Notes: generated by a model not told the origin, from the sequence alone. Counted from the first letter of the stretch, positions 14,430 to 23,016 are shown. The stretch is DNA of 34,487 nt from Clostridiales bacterium Firm_05 (GCA_001604035.1 LVAK01000001.1:1-34487); one strand, 5' to 3'. Translations and numbers: made by a program.

Positions 14430-17186
14430 TCAGTCCTCACGGTACTCCTCGACCATATAGGTCTCGAAGATATCGCCTTCCTTGACATCGCTGAACTTTT
14501 CGAGGCTGATACCGCACTCGTATCCCTCAGCAACATCCTTTACGTCATCCTTGAATCTCTTAAGTCCTGAGATCTTATCATCAGCAATGATGATACCGTC
14601 ACGGACTACTCTTACCTGACAGCCTCTTGATACCTTACCGCTGAGAACATAGCTTCCTGCTACCATGCCAACGTTGGATATCTTGTATACCTGACGTACT
14701 TCAACACGTCCCAGCTCAACATCCCTGAACTTAGGAGCGAGCATACCCTTCATAGCGGTGGATATCTCTTCGATAGCATCGTAGATGATACGATACAGGC
14801 GGATATCGACTCCGTCACGGGCAGCATTCTCAGCAGCTACAGGATCCGGTCTTACATTGAAGCCGACGATGATAGCATTGGAAGCCGCTGCCAGCATAAC
14901 GTCGCTTTCCTTTACAGCACCAACAGCGCCGTGGATGACTCTTACTCTTACCTCATTGTTGGAGAGCTTCTCAAGTGACTGCTTTACAGCCTCAACAGAG
15001 CCCTGAACGTCAGCCTTTACAACGATAGGCAGCTCCTTGATCTCGCCCTCAGCGATCTGGCTGAACAGGTTGTCGAGAGTTACCTTGCGGTAAGCGTTGA
15101 ACTGCTCCTGCTTCTGCTCATGCTTTCTCTGCTCAACGAGCTCACGGGCAAGTCTCTCATCCTCAACGGCATTGAAGATATCGCCTGCGCTTGGAACTTC
15201 TGCAAGACCTGTGATCTCAACAGGCACTGAAGGACCTGCGGACTTTACAGTTCTGCCCTTGTCGTTGGTCATAACTCTTACACGGCCCACAGCAGTTCCT
15301 GCGATGAGGACGTCACCCTGCTTGAGAGTACCGTTCTGCACCAGAAGTGTAGCGATAGGGCCTCTGCCCTTGTCGAGACGTGCTTCAATGACAGTACCCT
15401 TTGCAAGTCTGTCAGGATTTGCCTTGAGCTCCTTTACCTCAGCAACGAGGAGAACATTTTCGAGAAGCTCATCTATGCCTTCACCGGTCTTTGCGGAAAC
15501 GGGAACACAGATAACATCGCCGCCCCAGTCCTCACATACAAGGTCATACTTTGTGAGCTCTTCCTTTATGCGGTCCGGGTTAGCGCCTTCCTTATCCATC
15601 TTGTTGATAGCAACGATGAGAGATACTCCGGCAGCCTTTGCATGGTTGATAGACTCTACAGTCTGCGGCATGATACCGTCATCAGCAGCAACAACGAGGA
15701 TTGCGATATCAGTGATATTAGCACCTCTTGCACGCATTGAAGTGAAGGCCTCATGTCCGGGAGTATCCAGGAAAGTTATGTCCTGTCCGTTGACATTTAC
15801 CTGATAAGCACCGATATGCTGTGTGATACCGCCGGCCTCGCCTGCGGCAACGTGGGCATTTCTGATACGGTCCAGGATAGAAGTTTTACCGTGGTCAACG
15901 TGTCCCATAACAACAACTACAGGGCAGCGCGGCTGGAGGTTTGTATCGTCATCGTCTGTGTCGTCGATAAGACGCTCCTCAATGGTAACGATGACCTCCT
16001 TCTCTACCTTTGCACCCATCTCGTCAGCTACAAGTGAAGCGGTATCGAAGTCGATCTCCTGATTGATAGAAGCCATTACGCCCAGCTTCATGAGCTGCTT
16101 GATAACGTCTGTAGCTGTAGCCTTAAGACGTGTAGCCAGCTCGCCGACAGTGATAGTATCAGGGATGAGCACCTTGAGCTGCTGCTTTCTTGCACGCTCA
16201 AGCTCAAGTCTCTTGAGCTTCTCAGCCTCGCTCTCCTTCTTGGAGAACTGCTGTCTGCTTCTCTGTGCAGACTTCTGATTTATCTTCTGTTTCTTTGAAG
16301 AATAGTTATCGTTCTTATGCTTATTTGAGGTAGCCATCTGGTCGTATCTCTCGTTGTACTTATCGAGGTCAACGTAGCTTCCTCTTGTATCGACAGTTCT
16401 GCGCTGAGTAGAGGTCTGAGCAGTCTCTGAGCTGAATGCAGCATTGAACTTTGTGCGCTCGCCTCTGTCCTGAGCCTTAGCCTGCTCCTTCTTCTTGTCA
16501 TTCTTCTTTGACTTCTGCTGAGCAGCTTCCGGCTTCTTTTCGGGAGCCTTCGGAGTCTCTGCCTTTACCTCAGGCTTCTTCTCTGGAGCCTTCGGAGCTT
16601 CTGCCTTTACCTCCGGCTTCTTCTCGGGAGCCTTCGGAGCTTCTGCCTTTACCTCAGGCTTCTTCTCAGGAGCCTTCGGAGCTTCTGCCTTTACCTCAGG
16701 CTTCTTCTCGGGAGCCTTCGGAGCTTCTGCCTTTACCTCAGGCTTCTTCTCAGGAGCCTTCGGAGCTTCCTGCTTTACCTCAGGCTTCTTCTCAGGAGCC
16801 TTCGGAGCTTCTGCCTTTACCTCAGGCTTCTTTTCTGGAGCCTTTGAAGCCTCCGCCTTTTTCTCCGGCTTCTTCTCGGGAGCCTTCGGAGCCTCGGTCT
16901 TTTTCTCTGGCTTCTTCTCAGTCTTATTTGCCGGAGCAGCCTTGCTCTCCTCAGTCTTAGCCTTCTTTGCAGGACGTGCCTCATTTACAGAAGCAAAATA
17001 CTCATCGAAGGATGTTACCTCGTGAAGCTTTGTATAGTGTTCGAGCACATTATTCATCTCTTCCTCTGTAAGGGATGAACCGGCTTTCTTCTTATTATCT
17101 CCGGTACTTGCGAAATAGTCGATCAGTTCCTGTGATGAAACGCTGATATCCTTTGCAGCGTCGCTTAACTTTATCTTTTTTGCCAT
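14430..17186 (-). CDS. infB: translation initiation factor IF-2
   Basis: 918-residue IF-2, the GTPase that recruits fMet-tRNA to the 30S subunit and promotes subunit joining. The N-terminal IF2_N domain ([20 protein letters not shown]) is followed by a Lys/Pro/Ala/Glu-rich linker with eight tandem 14-residue repeats (about residues 102-213). A second IF2_N-like segment, [20 protein letters not shown], follows. The G domain has G1 [13 protein letters not shown]3 DTPGHEAF and G4 NKMDKEG. Domains II, III and IV end with the family C-terminus ([20 protein letters not shown]). GGAGG lies 12 nt before the ATG. The 103-base gap to ylxQ contains three hairpins. The linker repeats are unusual in regularity; the rest is standard. 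Confidence 0.96.
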   Translation of the reverse strand: MAKKIKLSDAAKDISVSSQELIDYFASTGDNKKKAGSSLTEEEMNNVLEHYTKLHEVTSFDEYFASVNEARPAKKAKTEESKAAPANKTEKKPEKKTEAPKAPEKKPEKKAEASKAPEKKPEVKAEAPKAPEKKPEVKQEAPKAPEKKPEVKAEAPKAPEKKPEVKAEAPKAPEKKPEVKAEAPKAPEKKPEVKAEAPKAPEKKPEVKAETPKAPEKKPEAAQQKSKKNDKKKEQAKAQDRGERTKFNAAFSSETAQTSTQRRTVDTRGSYVDLDKYNERYDQMATSNKHKNDNYSSKKQKINQKSAQRSRQQFSKKESEAEKLKRLELERARKQQLKVLIPDTITVGELATRLKATATDVIKQLMKLGVMASINQEIDFDTASLVADEMGAKVEKEVIVTIEERLIDDTDDDDTNLQPRCPVVVVMGHVDHGKTSILDRIRNAHVAAGEAGGITQHIGAYQVNVNGQDITFLDTPGHEAFTSMRARGANITDIAILVVAADDGIMPQTVESINHAKAAGVSLIVAINKMDKEGANPDRIKEELTKYDLVCEDWGGDVICVPVSAKTGEGIDELLENVLLVAEVKELKANPDRLAKGTVIEARLDKGRGPIATLLVQNGTLKQGDVLIAGTAVGRVRVMTNDKGRTVKSAGPSVPVEITGLAEVPSAGDIFNAVEDERLARELVEQRKHEQKQEQFNAYRKVTLDNLFSQIAEGEIKELPIVVKADVQGSVEAVKQSLEKLSNNEVRVRVIHGAVGAVKESDVMLAAASNAIIVGFNVRPDPVAAENAARDGVDIRLYRIIYDAIEEISTAMKGMLAPKFRDVELGRVEVRQVYKISNVGMVAGSYVLSGKVSRGCQVRVVRDGIIIADDKISGLKRFKDDVKDVAEGYECGISLEKFSDVKEGDIFETYMVEEYRED
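16548..16883 (-). repeat. eight tandem 42-bp repeats inside infB
   Basis: Eight consecutive 14-codon units with consensus [14 protein letters not shown], differing at a few residues (KKAEAS in the first, KQEAP in the third, KAETP in the last). A ninth partial unit ends PEAAQQ. The DNA units are nearly identical, with mostly third-position changes. They encode a flexible charged linker between the two N-terminal IF-2 domains. Confidence 0.92.
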
Positions 17187-17213
17187 AGGCTGTAAATACC
17201 TCCATATGTTTCC

Positions 17214-17288
17214 GCCGCCTCATGCGGCATTATTTTGTGCTCCATGAAGGAGCTGTTGTATGAATATATGTCAACACAGCTGGCTGTG
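17214..17288 (-). promoter_or_regulatory. three successive hairpins in the infB leader
   Basis: Read on the minus strand from the ylxQ stop: CACAGC-CA-GCTGTG (17275-17288), GCTCC-TTCAT-GGAGC (17239-17253) and GCCGC-ATGAG-GCGGC (17214-17228), ending shortly before the infB SD. None has a T run, so they are not simple terminators; they may influence processing or infB translation. Confidence 0.4.
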
Positions 17289-17289
17289 A

Positions 17290-17604
17290 TCAATGAGAGA
17301 TCAGTTTTGCAAAGGCATCCGCAAATCCCTTGTCGCATACAGCGAGGACAGCAGTCTCTTTGCCGCAGAGATCACCTATCTCTGCCTTCGTCATATCGGA
17401 AACCAGCACCGGAACATTGTATTTCCCTCCGATGAACTCAGCTTCCTTGACGGTTTTTGCCGAAGCATCAGCGGCAGTAAGCAGACAGGCGGCGCTGCCG
17501 TTTTTAACAGCCTCGCAGGCACTGTCGAAGCCCTTTACCGCTTTTCCGGCTTTAAGGCATATACCCAGCAGATCAGCAGTTTTCCGTTTCTTTTCCAAGC
17601 TCAT
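17290..17604 (-). CDS. ylxQ: L7Ae/L30e-family ribosomal protein-like YlxQ
   Basis: 104-residue member of the L7Ae/L30e/S12e/Gadd45 fold, orthologous by position and sequence to Bacillus YlxQ. The family binds kink-turn RNA. Features are LLGICLKAGKAVKGFDSACEAV, then LLTAADASAKTVKE, and a C-terminal GDLCGKETAVLAVCD strand-helix. GAGGTGAT lies just before ATG 17604, and the gene overlaps ylxR by 32 bases, so translation is coupled. It lies between ylxR and infB as in other Firmicutes. Biological function in bacteria is poorly known. Confidence 0.9.
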   Translation of the reverse strand: MSLEKKRKTADLLGICLKAGKAVKGFDSACEAVKNGSAACLLTAADASAKTVKEAEFIGGKYNVPVLVSDMTKAEIGDLCGKETAVLAVCDKGFADAFAKLISH

Positions 17605-17851
17605 CTGCCATCACCTCGTAAACGCTCTCATCTATTTTACATGAGAATGACTTTTCAAATCTTCTGCCCTTTCTTGCCTTGTCAAAGCACTCTATGCTGC
17701 GGCAGATATAAGCTCCCCTGCCTGACTTCTTTCCGGTAAGGTCAAGGCTTATCTCTCCCTCGGGAGACTTTATCACACGGATAAGCTCTTTTTTCGGCTT
17801 CATCTCATTGCAGCCCAGACACATTCTCATGGGTATTTTTTTCGGTTTCAT
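17573..17851 (-). CDS. ylxR: YlxR/RnpM family RNA-binding protein (DUF448)
   Basis: 92-residue DUF448 protein. The Bacillus homologue has been described as an RNase P modulator (RnpM) and as a nucleoid-linked regulator. Typical motifs are MRMCLGCNEMKPKKELIRVI at the N-terminus, ISLDLTGKKSGRGAYIC and ARKGRRFEKSF. The first Cys pair (CLGC) with the later C gives a zinc-like cluster. It starts two bases after the nusA stop and its end overlaps ylxQ by 32 bases. Gene order nusA-ylxR-ylxQ-infB is diagnostic. Confidence 0.92.
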   Translation of the reverse strand: MKPKKIPMRMCLGCNEMKPKKELIRVIKSPEGEISLDLTGKKSGRGAYICRSIECFDKARKGRRFEKSFSCKIDESVYEVMADELGKETENC

Positions 17852-17853
17852 TA

Positions 17854-19077
17854 TTATTCCTCTTCAGCAGGAGCAGTCTCCTCAGCAGGAGCCTCCTCGG
17901 GAGCTTCGCCTATCTCTACAGCAGGCTCATCTGCTACGAGCTCCAAATCCTCTTCGGTATCAGCAGGAGCTGTCTCCGGCTCCGGCACCTTGAAATCAGG
18001 GCTCAGCTCAGGAGCTTCCTCGTTGGTAACTGTATCGAACTGGGGCTTGATATCGATCTTGAAGCCTGTGAGCTTAGCTGCAAGCTTGGCATTCTGTCCC
18101 TTGTTGCCGATAGCAAGTGAAAGCTGATTGTTGGGAACAATAACTGTACAGGTCTTTTCCTCAGCGGAAGTGATAACGGTCTTGAGCACCTCAGCAGGAG
18201 CAAGCGCTCTTGCGATGAACTCCTCAGGAACTTCGCTCCATGGGATGATATCGATCTTTTCGCCGCTGAGCTCATTAACTACAGCAGTTATTCTTGAACG
18301 CTTTGCACCGATGCAGGCGCCTACAGCGTCAACGTTTGGATCCTTTGACCATACAGCGATCTTTGTTCTTGAACCTGCCTCACGGGATATTGACTTGACC
18401 TCAACTGTTCCATCGTAAATCTCTGGAACTTCGATCTCAAAGAGTCTCTTCACAAGATCCTTGTGAGTACGTGAGATCTTCACGATAGGCTTCTTTGTCT
18501 TGCCGACGATGCCTGTGATGTAAACCTTTATGTTCTTGCCCTCTTCGAGCACCTCTCCGGGGATCTGCTCATTTCTGAAGAGGTAGAGCTCTGTGCCCTG
18601 ATAGTCAACAGTAACAGTGCCTCTTCCGGGCTCTATCTGTGATACCTTAGCAGTGATGCACTCATGCTCCTTTGACTCGAATCTGCTGAGCATCTGCTCA
18701 CGATTTATCTCTCTCAGGTCGCCCTTTATGGACTGCTTTGCAGAGAGAGCTGCCATACGTCCCAGCTTTGAGATATCGATCTCCTTGAGGATAGTACCGC
18801 CCACATAGGCATTCGGATCAATAGTCTTTGCAACATCGATATTGACCTCGTTCTCATCTATGGGGTAATCATCGATGACCTCCTGAACGATATACATCTC
18901 AAACTTCTTGGTAGCAGGATCAATCTCCACACGGATATTCTCCTCGCTGTGGGGATATGCCTTTCTTGCTGCCTTGAGCATTGCGGACTTGACCTTCTCT
19001 ATAAGAAGCTCAGTCTCTACGCTGTTTTCCTCTCCAAGGGATTCGAGAGCCTTGAAAAAGTCATTGTTCTTGTTCAT
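17854..19077 (-). CDS. nusA: transcription termination/antitermination protein NusA
   Basis: About 407 residues. NusA binds RNA polymerase and nascent RNA, enhances pausing and intrinsic termination, and takes part in antitermination. The N-terminal RNAP-binding domain (about residues 1-125) is followed by an S1 domain (HECITAKVSQIEPGRGTVTV) and two KH domains (GSRTKIAVWS..., PNVDAVGACIGAKRSRITAV and LAIGNKGQNAKLAAKLTG). An Ala/Glu/Pro-rich acidic tail replaces the acidic repeats of proteobacterial NusA. ATG 19077 is chosen because GGAGG lies 11 nt upstream; a TTG at 19095 would put the SD inside the gene. It follows rimP by 45 bases and may regulate its own operon (see the rimP leader). Confidence 0.95.
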   Translation of the reverse strand: MNKNNDFFKALESLGEENSVETELLIEKVKSAMLKAARKAYPHSEENIRVEIDPATKKFEMYIVQEVIDDYPIDENEVNIDVAKTIDPNAYVGGTILKEIDISKLGRMAALSAKQSIKGDLREINREQMLSRFESKEHECITAKVSQIEPGRGTVTVDYQGTELYLFRNEQIPGEVLEEGKNIKVYITGIVGKTKKPIVKISRTHKDLVKRLFEIEVPEIYDGTVEVKSISREAGSRTKIAVWSKDPNVDAVGACIGAKRSRITAVVNELSGEKIDIIPWSEVPEEFIARALAPAEVLKTVITSAEEKTCTVIVPNNQLSLAIGNKGQNAKLAAKLTGFKIDIKPQFDTVTNEEAPELSPDFKVPEPETAPADTEEDLELVADEPAVEIGEAPEEAPAEETAPAEEE

Positions 19078-19122
19078 TTCTGTTAATTCCTCCAATATAA
19101 ATGTTTTTTGTCTTTAAGTGAT

Positions 19123-19599
19123 CTATTCAAATTCCATGTAAAGCTTAACGAAAGCTATATCGGCGAGGGGATATTTTTTCTCTTCTCCTGTCTCGTCCTT
19201 TACAGTCACCCCGTCCTTGTCAGCCGATACGAGCTCTGCGACGATCTCTTTCTCGCCGTCGATGCTTCTTATGAAGCGTATCCTTACGGTATCGCCCCGG
19301 CACACCTCAAAGTGTTCCTCCTTGACAAGCTCTCTCTCAAGCCCTGCCGAGCCTACCTCAAGCATATAGCTCTGGGGGATGGGATCTTTTTCATCGAGTA
19401 TCTGGTTTATGGGAGCCGTAGCTCTTTCGCAGTCCTCGATGCCTATGCCCTCATCCTGATCGATGAAAACACGAAGATACCACATTGCGCCTTCCTTCTC
19501 ATAGCACACATCCCACAGGTAATAGCCCAGATCGTCCGTTATCGGCTTTATCAGGTCATACACCTTCTGTTCAGTGCCGCCGAATTTCTTGAATTTCAA
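19123..19599 (-). CDS. rimP: ribosome maturation factor RimP
   Basis: 158-residue RimP, needed for 30S subunit maturation. The N-terminal domain has the motif LGYYLWDVCYEKEG and RVFIDQDEGIGIEDCE, and then YMLEVGSAGLERELVKEEHF, the family signature. The C-terminal SH3-like domain starts at about residue 95. The start appears to be TTG at 19599: AAAGGAG (19611-19617) lies 11 nt upstream and there is no in-frame ATG near it. An out-of-frame ATG at 19605-19607 opens a three-codon ORF whose stop overlaps the TTG. First gene of the rimP-nusA-ylxR-ylxQ-infB-rbfA-nrnA-truB-ribF operon, with its promoter about 100 bases upstream. Confidence 0.93.
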   Translation of the reverse strand: MKFKKFGGTEQKVYDLIKPITDDLGYYLWDVCYEKEGAMWYLRVFIDQDEGIGIEDCERATAPINQILDEKDPIPQSYMLEVGSAGLERELVKEEHFEVCRGDTVRIRFIRSIDGEKEIVAELVSADKDGVTVKDETGEEKKYPLADIAFVKLYMEFE

Positions 19600-19607
19600 C
19601 CCTTCAT
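19596..19607 (-). other. three-codon ORF overlapping the rimP start
   Basis: ATG AAG GGT TGA lies immediately after AAAGGAG, and its stop overlaps the TTG start of rimP in another frame. It may serve for reinitiation, or mark a one-base difference from an original ATG-initiated rimP. It is seen directly in sequence; its role is inference. Confidence 0.3.
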
Positions 19608-19650
19608 GATCTCCTTTCGTCCATATAACAGCAATAGTCTATAATAAACG

Positions 19651-19674
19651 AAAGACCGGAAGGTTCCGGTCTTT
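19651..19674 (-). terminator. candidate leader attenuator of the rimP-nusA operon
   Basis: AAAGACCGGA and TCCGGTCTTT form a perfect 10-bp stem with a four-base loop, about 17 bases after the predicted transcription start. On the minus strand it is followed by the weak U tract TCGTTTATT. Bacillus NusA is reported to regulate its own operon by a NusA-dependent leader terminator. A strong hairpin with a poor U tract would fit that class. It could instead be only a 5' stabilising hairpin. Confidence 0.55.
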
Positions 19675-19697
19675 AGCTTAAACTATCATCATATAGT

Positions 19698-19726
19698 ATT
19701 ATACCACCTGTTTACGGAAAAATCAA
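19698..19726 (-). promoter_or_regulatory. promoter of the rimP-nusA operon
   Basis: On the minus strand TTGATT (19721-19726), a 17-base spacer, and a perfect TATAAT (19698-19703). Predicted start near 19690, giving a leader of about 90 bases that contains the hairpin at 19651-19674. Confidence 0.8.
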
Positions 19727-19829
19727 GTGTTTTTTGAAAAAAATCCCGATTTTTTTGACTCTTCCGGATCCGTCCATACTTTATTCACAATTTTATGCGT
19801 ATCAGGTGGATTTTTTTGCCGTTTCCCTC

Positions 19830-19858
19830 TTGCAAGATATGCATGTTTATGGTATAAT
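19830..19858 (+). promoter_or_regulatory. promoter of the GH94 phosphorylase gene
   Basis: TTGCAA (19830-19835), 17-base spacer, TATAAT (19853-19858), about 78 bases before the ATG. A weaker TTGACT/TACTTT pair with a 16-base spacer lies at 19755-19782. No clear operator or cre site was seen. The divergent rimP promoter is about 100 bases away; the DNA between is T-rich and otherwise without recognisable elements. Confidence 0.75.
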
Positions 19859-19935
19859 AAAAGCAGTATTTTGCTGACGGGAAAAATGAAAGGCGCTGTT
19901 CACTCCCGGAAGCCGAAAAGGAGTATGAATTAATT

Positions 19936-22350
19936 ATGCAGTACGGACATTTTGACCTTAAAAACAAAGAGTATGTCATCACTGATCCTGCAACCCCTGC
20001 ACCATGGGCGAATTATCTTGGAGACCCTGAGTACGGTGCAATGATATCCAACAACGCAGCCGGCTACAGCTTCGTAAAATCCGGAGCAAACGGACGTATC
20101 TCACGTTTCCGCTTCAATTCCGATATGGCTCTGCCCGGACGCTACATCTATATCCGTGACAACGATTCCGCTGATTACTGGTCAGCTTCATGGCAGCCTG
20201 TAGGCAAGCCCCTTGACAAGTACAAGAGCGAGTGCCGCCACGGTACGGCATATACAATAATATCGGCCGAGTATGCCGGCATAAAGTCAGAGACTACATA
20301 TTATGTACCCTACGGAAAAACATATGAAGTATGGCGTGCGAATATAACAAATAATTCCGATAAGGAGAGAAAGCTCTCCGTTTTCGGCTTCGTTGAGTTC
20401 ACTAACGAGCCCAACTACGAGCAGGATCAGGTAAACCTCCAGTACACTCTCTTTATTACACGTACAAGCTTCGAGGAGAACCGCATAATCCAGCACATGA
20501 ACGAGAATACCGGCTTCGACGAGACAGGCTCCAACCACAAGGAGCGCTTCCTCGGTATGGTAGGACAGCCCGTTACAGGCTATAACGGCTCTCTCAGCAA
20601 CTTCATCGGCCCATACAGAACATTCTCCAACCCTATCGCAGTTGAAAAAGGAAAGTGCGACGGAGTCATGAACTTCAACTCTAATTCCTGCGGCGCTCTC
20701 CAGAGTGATATCACTCTTGCTCCCGGCGAGACAAAGGAATTCATCTTCATCATGGGACAGAGAAACAGTGCCGAGGCAGCAGCTATCCTCGACGAGTACA
20801 AGACTGCCGGCAAGGTAGACGCTGAGGTAAAGCAGCTCAGAGACTACTGGCACGGCCAGCTCGAAAACTTCCAGGTCGAGACTCCTTCAGAAGAATTCAA
20901 CAATATGATAAACGTATGGAACGCTTACCAGTGCTTCATCACATTCATCTGGTCAAGAGCTGCTTCATTTGTATACTGCGGCCTCCGCAACGGCTACGGC
21001 TACCGTGATACAGTTCAGGATATACAGGGTATAATCCACCTTGCTCCTGAAATGGCAGCAGACAAGATCCGCTTCATGCTCTCCGCTCAGGTAAGCAACG
21101 GCGGCGGTCTCCCGCTTGTTAAATTCAACCACAACGCAGGCCACGAGACCTGCCCTGACGAGAACGATGAGCACAGCGTTTACGCCAAGGAGACAGGACA
21201 TCCTTCCTACCGTGCAGACGATGCGCTCTGGCTCTTCCCCACTATCGTAAAGTACCTCGGTGAAAGCGGAAACAAGGCATTCCTCGATGAGGTCATCACA
21301 TATGCAGAAGAGGGCGGCGGTGAGGCTACCGTTTATGAGCACCTCAAGAACGCTATCCGCTTCTCTATGGAGCGTCTCGGCGGCCACGATATGCCTGCCG
21401 GTCTCCACGCCGACTGGAACGACTGTCTCCGTCTCGGAGCACAGGGCGAGTCCACATTCGTTGCATTCCAGCTCTACTACGCTATGAACGTTATGAAAGA
21501 ACTGGCTGAATTGAAGAATGACAGCGAGTATTCAGCTTACATCGACGGCGCAAGAGCAAAGCTTGCTGACGCACTCGGAAAGTGCTGGGATGACGACAGA
21601 TTCATCCGTGGTATCCGTGAAGACGGCGTTATCGTCGGTGCAAAGAAGGATCCCGAGGCAAATATGTGGCTCAATCCACAGAGCTGGTCTGTAATCTCAC
21701 GCTTTGCTTCTGATGAGCAGGCTGAAAAAGCTATGGGCAGCGTTCACGATATCCTCAATACACCTTACGGTGCAAAGCTTCTTGATCCGCCTTATAAGTA
21801 CCACCACTTTGAAGGCGCTCTCATGCAGGTATTCAACCTTGATACAAAGGAAAACGGCGGTATCTTCTCACAGTCACAGGGCTGGCTGATACTGGCTGAA
21901 GCACTCCTCGGCCACGGCGACCGTGCATTCGAGTACTTCATGGAAAGCTCGCCTGCTGCTATGAACGACAAGGCTGAAATAAGAGTTATGGAGCCGTATG
22001 TACACGGTCAGTTCACCGAGTCAAAGGCTTCTCCTTACGAGGGACGCTCCCACGTTCACTGGCTCACAGGTACAGCTTCAACAGTCATGGTAGGCTGCGT
22101 AGAGGGTATCTGCGGTATGAGACCTGACCTTGACGGACTCCTCATTGATCCTTCTATCCCTGCTTCATGGGACGGCTTCAAGATACACAAGAACTTCCGT
22201 GGAAAGAAGCTCAATATCACTATCGACAATTCAGCACACGTTCAGAGCGGTGTAAAGAGCGTTACTCTCAACGGAACAAAACTGGACAGCAATTATATCC
22301 CCGCAGACAAGCTTGCTGACACAAACGAGATCACTGTAGTATTCGGCTGA
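19936..22350 (+). CDS. GH94 beta-glucoside phosphorylase (cellobiose/cellodextrin type)
   Basis: 804-residue glycoside hydrolase family 94 enzyme. Members cleave beta-linked disaccharides or oligosaccharides with phosphate to sugar-1-phosphate plus the shortened acceptor, saving ATP in cellulose users. It begins MQYGHFDLKNKEYVITDP, as family members do, with the N-terminal beta-sandwich (PAPWANYLGDPEYGAMISNN, IRDNDSADYWSASWQPV), the (alpha/alpha)6 barrel with GYGYRDTVQDIQG, and the catalytic Asp in GLHADWNDCLRLG. The C-terminus is typical (PSIPASWDGFKI, FRGKKLNITIDN). No signal peptide, so it is cytoplasmic. The segment after WNDCL is nearer, from memory, to chitobiose- and cellodextrin-type enzymes than to classical cellobiose phosphorylase, so exact substrate is open. 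Codon use favours C-ending codons, suggesting high expression. SD AAGGAG 12 nt upstream. Confidence 0.9.
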   Translation: MQYGHFDLKNKEYVITDPATPAPWANYLGDPEYGAMISNNAAGYSFVKSGANGRISRFRFNSDMALPGRYIYIRDNDSADYWSASWQPVGKPLDKYKSECRHGTAYTIISAEYAGIKSETTYYVPYGKTYEVWRANITNNSDKERKLSVFGFVEFTNEPNYEQDQVNLQYTLFITRTSFEENRIIQHMNENTGFDETGSNHKERFLGMVGQPVTGYNGSLSNFIGPYRTFSNPIAVEKGKCDGVMNFNSNSCGALQSDITLAPGETKEFIFIMGQRNSAEAAAILDEYKTAGKVDAEVKQLRDYWHGQLENFQVETPSEEFNNMINVWNAYQCFITFIWSRAASFVYCGLRNGYGYRDTVQDIQGIIHLAPEMAADKIRFMLSAQVSNGGGLPLVKFNHNAGHETCPDENDEHSVYAKETGHPSYRADDALWLFPTIVKYLGESGNKAFLDEVITYAEEGGGEATVYEHLKNAIRFSMERLGGHDMPAGLHADWNDCLRLGAQGESTFVAFQLYYAMNVMKELAELKNDSEYSAYIDGARAKLADALGKCWDDDRFIRGIREDGVIVGAKKDPEANMWLNPQSWSVISRFASDEQAEKAMGSVHDILNTPYGAKLLDPPYKYHHFEGALMQVFNLDTKENGGIFSQSQGWLILAEALLGHGDRAFEYFMESSPAAMNDKAEIRVMEPYVHGQFTESKASPYEGRSHVHWLTGTASTVMVGCVEGICGMRPDLDGLLIDPSIPASWDGFKIHKNFRGKKLNITIDNSAHVQSGVKSVTLNGTKLDSNYIPADKLADTNEITVVFG

Positions 22351-22391
22351 TCTCACTGAGCTGAGCACAGAGGTGCTCCGGGAGGTGCGCC

Positions 22392-22781
22392 ATGAAAGAT
22401 AAGCTGCTGAAAAAAATCGATGATATCAGGAAATTCCTGCTCAACCCTCATCTTATGATATGCTACGGCATAGCGTGGATAATCACCAACGGCTGGGCAT
22501 ATATCGGCATCGGAGTCGGCTCATACTATGATATAGAATGGCTGAAAAACATATCGGTAGCATATCTTGCAATACTATGGTCCCCCTTCTGCTTTGAGCT
22601 TATAGCAACACTTATAATCACCATTGCACTTATGAAGCGCCTTTTCCCACAGGATAAGGAAACGCTGAAAAGGATACAGGTGTATTACAGGTATTACAGG
22701 CTTAAAGTCAGAGCAGCAAAACGTGAAAGGCGCAAAAAGCGTGAAGAACGGCTTGAAAAACTGAATATACGGCATAAATAA
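22392..22781 (+). CDS. small membrane protein with basic tail
   Basis: 129 residues, function unknown. Two hydrophobic segments are visible: MICYGIAWIITNGWAYIGIG (about residues 17-36) and AYLAILWSPFCFELIATLII (about 56-76). They are separated by a short loop and followed by a strongly basic C-terminus of Arg/Lys/Glu (KVRAAKRERRKKREERLEK). By the positive-inside rule both ends are probably cytoplasmic. The ATG is preceded by GGGAGGTG and lies 41 bases after the phosphorylase stop, so it is likely in that operon. Its TAA stop lies in the left end of the inverted-repeat element at 22780. No known family is recognised. Confidence 0.75.
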   Translation: MKDKLLKKIDDIRKFLLNPHLMICYGIAWIITNGWAYIGIGVGSYYDIEWLKNISVAYLAILWSPFCFELIATLIITIALMKRLFPQDKETLKRIQVYYRYYRLKVRAAKRERRKKREERLEKLNIRHK

Positions 22782-22897
22782 TAAAAAACTGCGGCTTAGG
22801 TGTAATGCCCACGCAACAGTTATGTGTTGGTTACTCGGGAAAAACCTTTCTGAGGAAAGGTTCTTCCCCGAACCCCTTTCCAAAGACTTTTAATCTT

Positions 22898-22978
22898 AAT
22901 TTTCCCCCAGATAGGATGCATAGCAATAAAAAAGCCCATGCTATTAAGCATGGGTTGCATCCTATCTGGGGGAAAATT
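22898..22978. repeat. perfect 23-bp inverted repeat nested in the element
   Basis: Arms at 22898-22920 and 22956-22978 are perfectly complementary and read inward from AATTTTCCCCCAGATAGG. The 35-base loop holds its own hairpin. Its centre (22938) differs from that of the outer repeats (22996), suggesting a second element inserted inside the first. Confidence 0.8.
22929..22954 (-). terminator. intrinsic terminator of the lipoprotein gene, inside the element
   Basis: On the minus strand CCCATGCT-TAAT-AGCATGGG (22935-22954, 8 bp) is followed by CTTTTTTATT. It reads in the same direction as the lipoprotein gene ending at 23208, so transcription of that gene probably stops within the MITE-like element. 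Confidence 0.75.
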
Positions 22979-23016
22979 TAAAACTGAAAGTTTTAGGAAG
23001 GGAGTTTGAGGGTGAC

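Noticed and set aside
15097-15804. 235-codon open frame on the plus strand
   Set aside because: Antisense to the IF-2 G domain and following domains; Ser/Thr-rich shadow without family features.
16548-16883. Regular 42-bp repeats as a possible CRISPR array
   Set aside because: The units are contiguous coding repeats in frame with infB, without spacers.
16508-16960. 150-codon open frame on the plus strand with regular Ser/Pro/Leu repeats
   Set aside because: It is the antisense shadow of the IF-2 linker repeats; the regularity comes from the 42-bp units, and it has no SD.
19078-19095. TTG start of nusA six codons upstream
   Set aside because: The GGAGG ribosome binding site would lie inside the gene; ATG 19077 has correct spacing.
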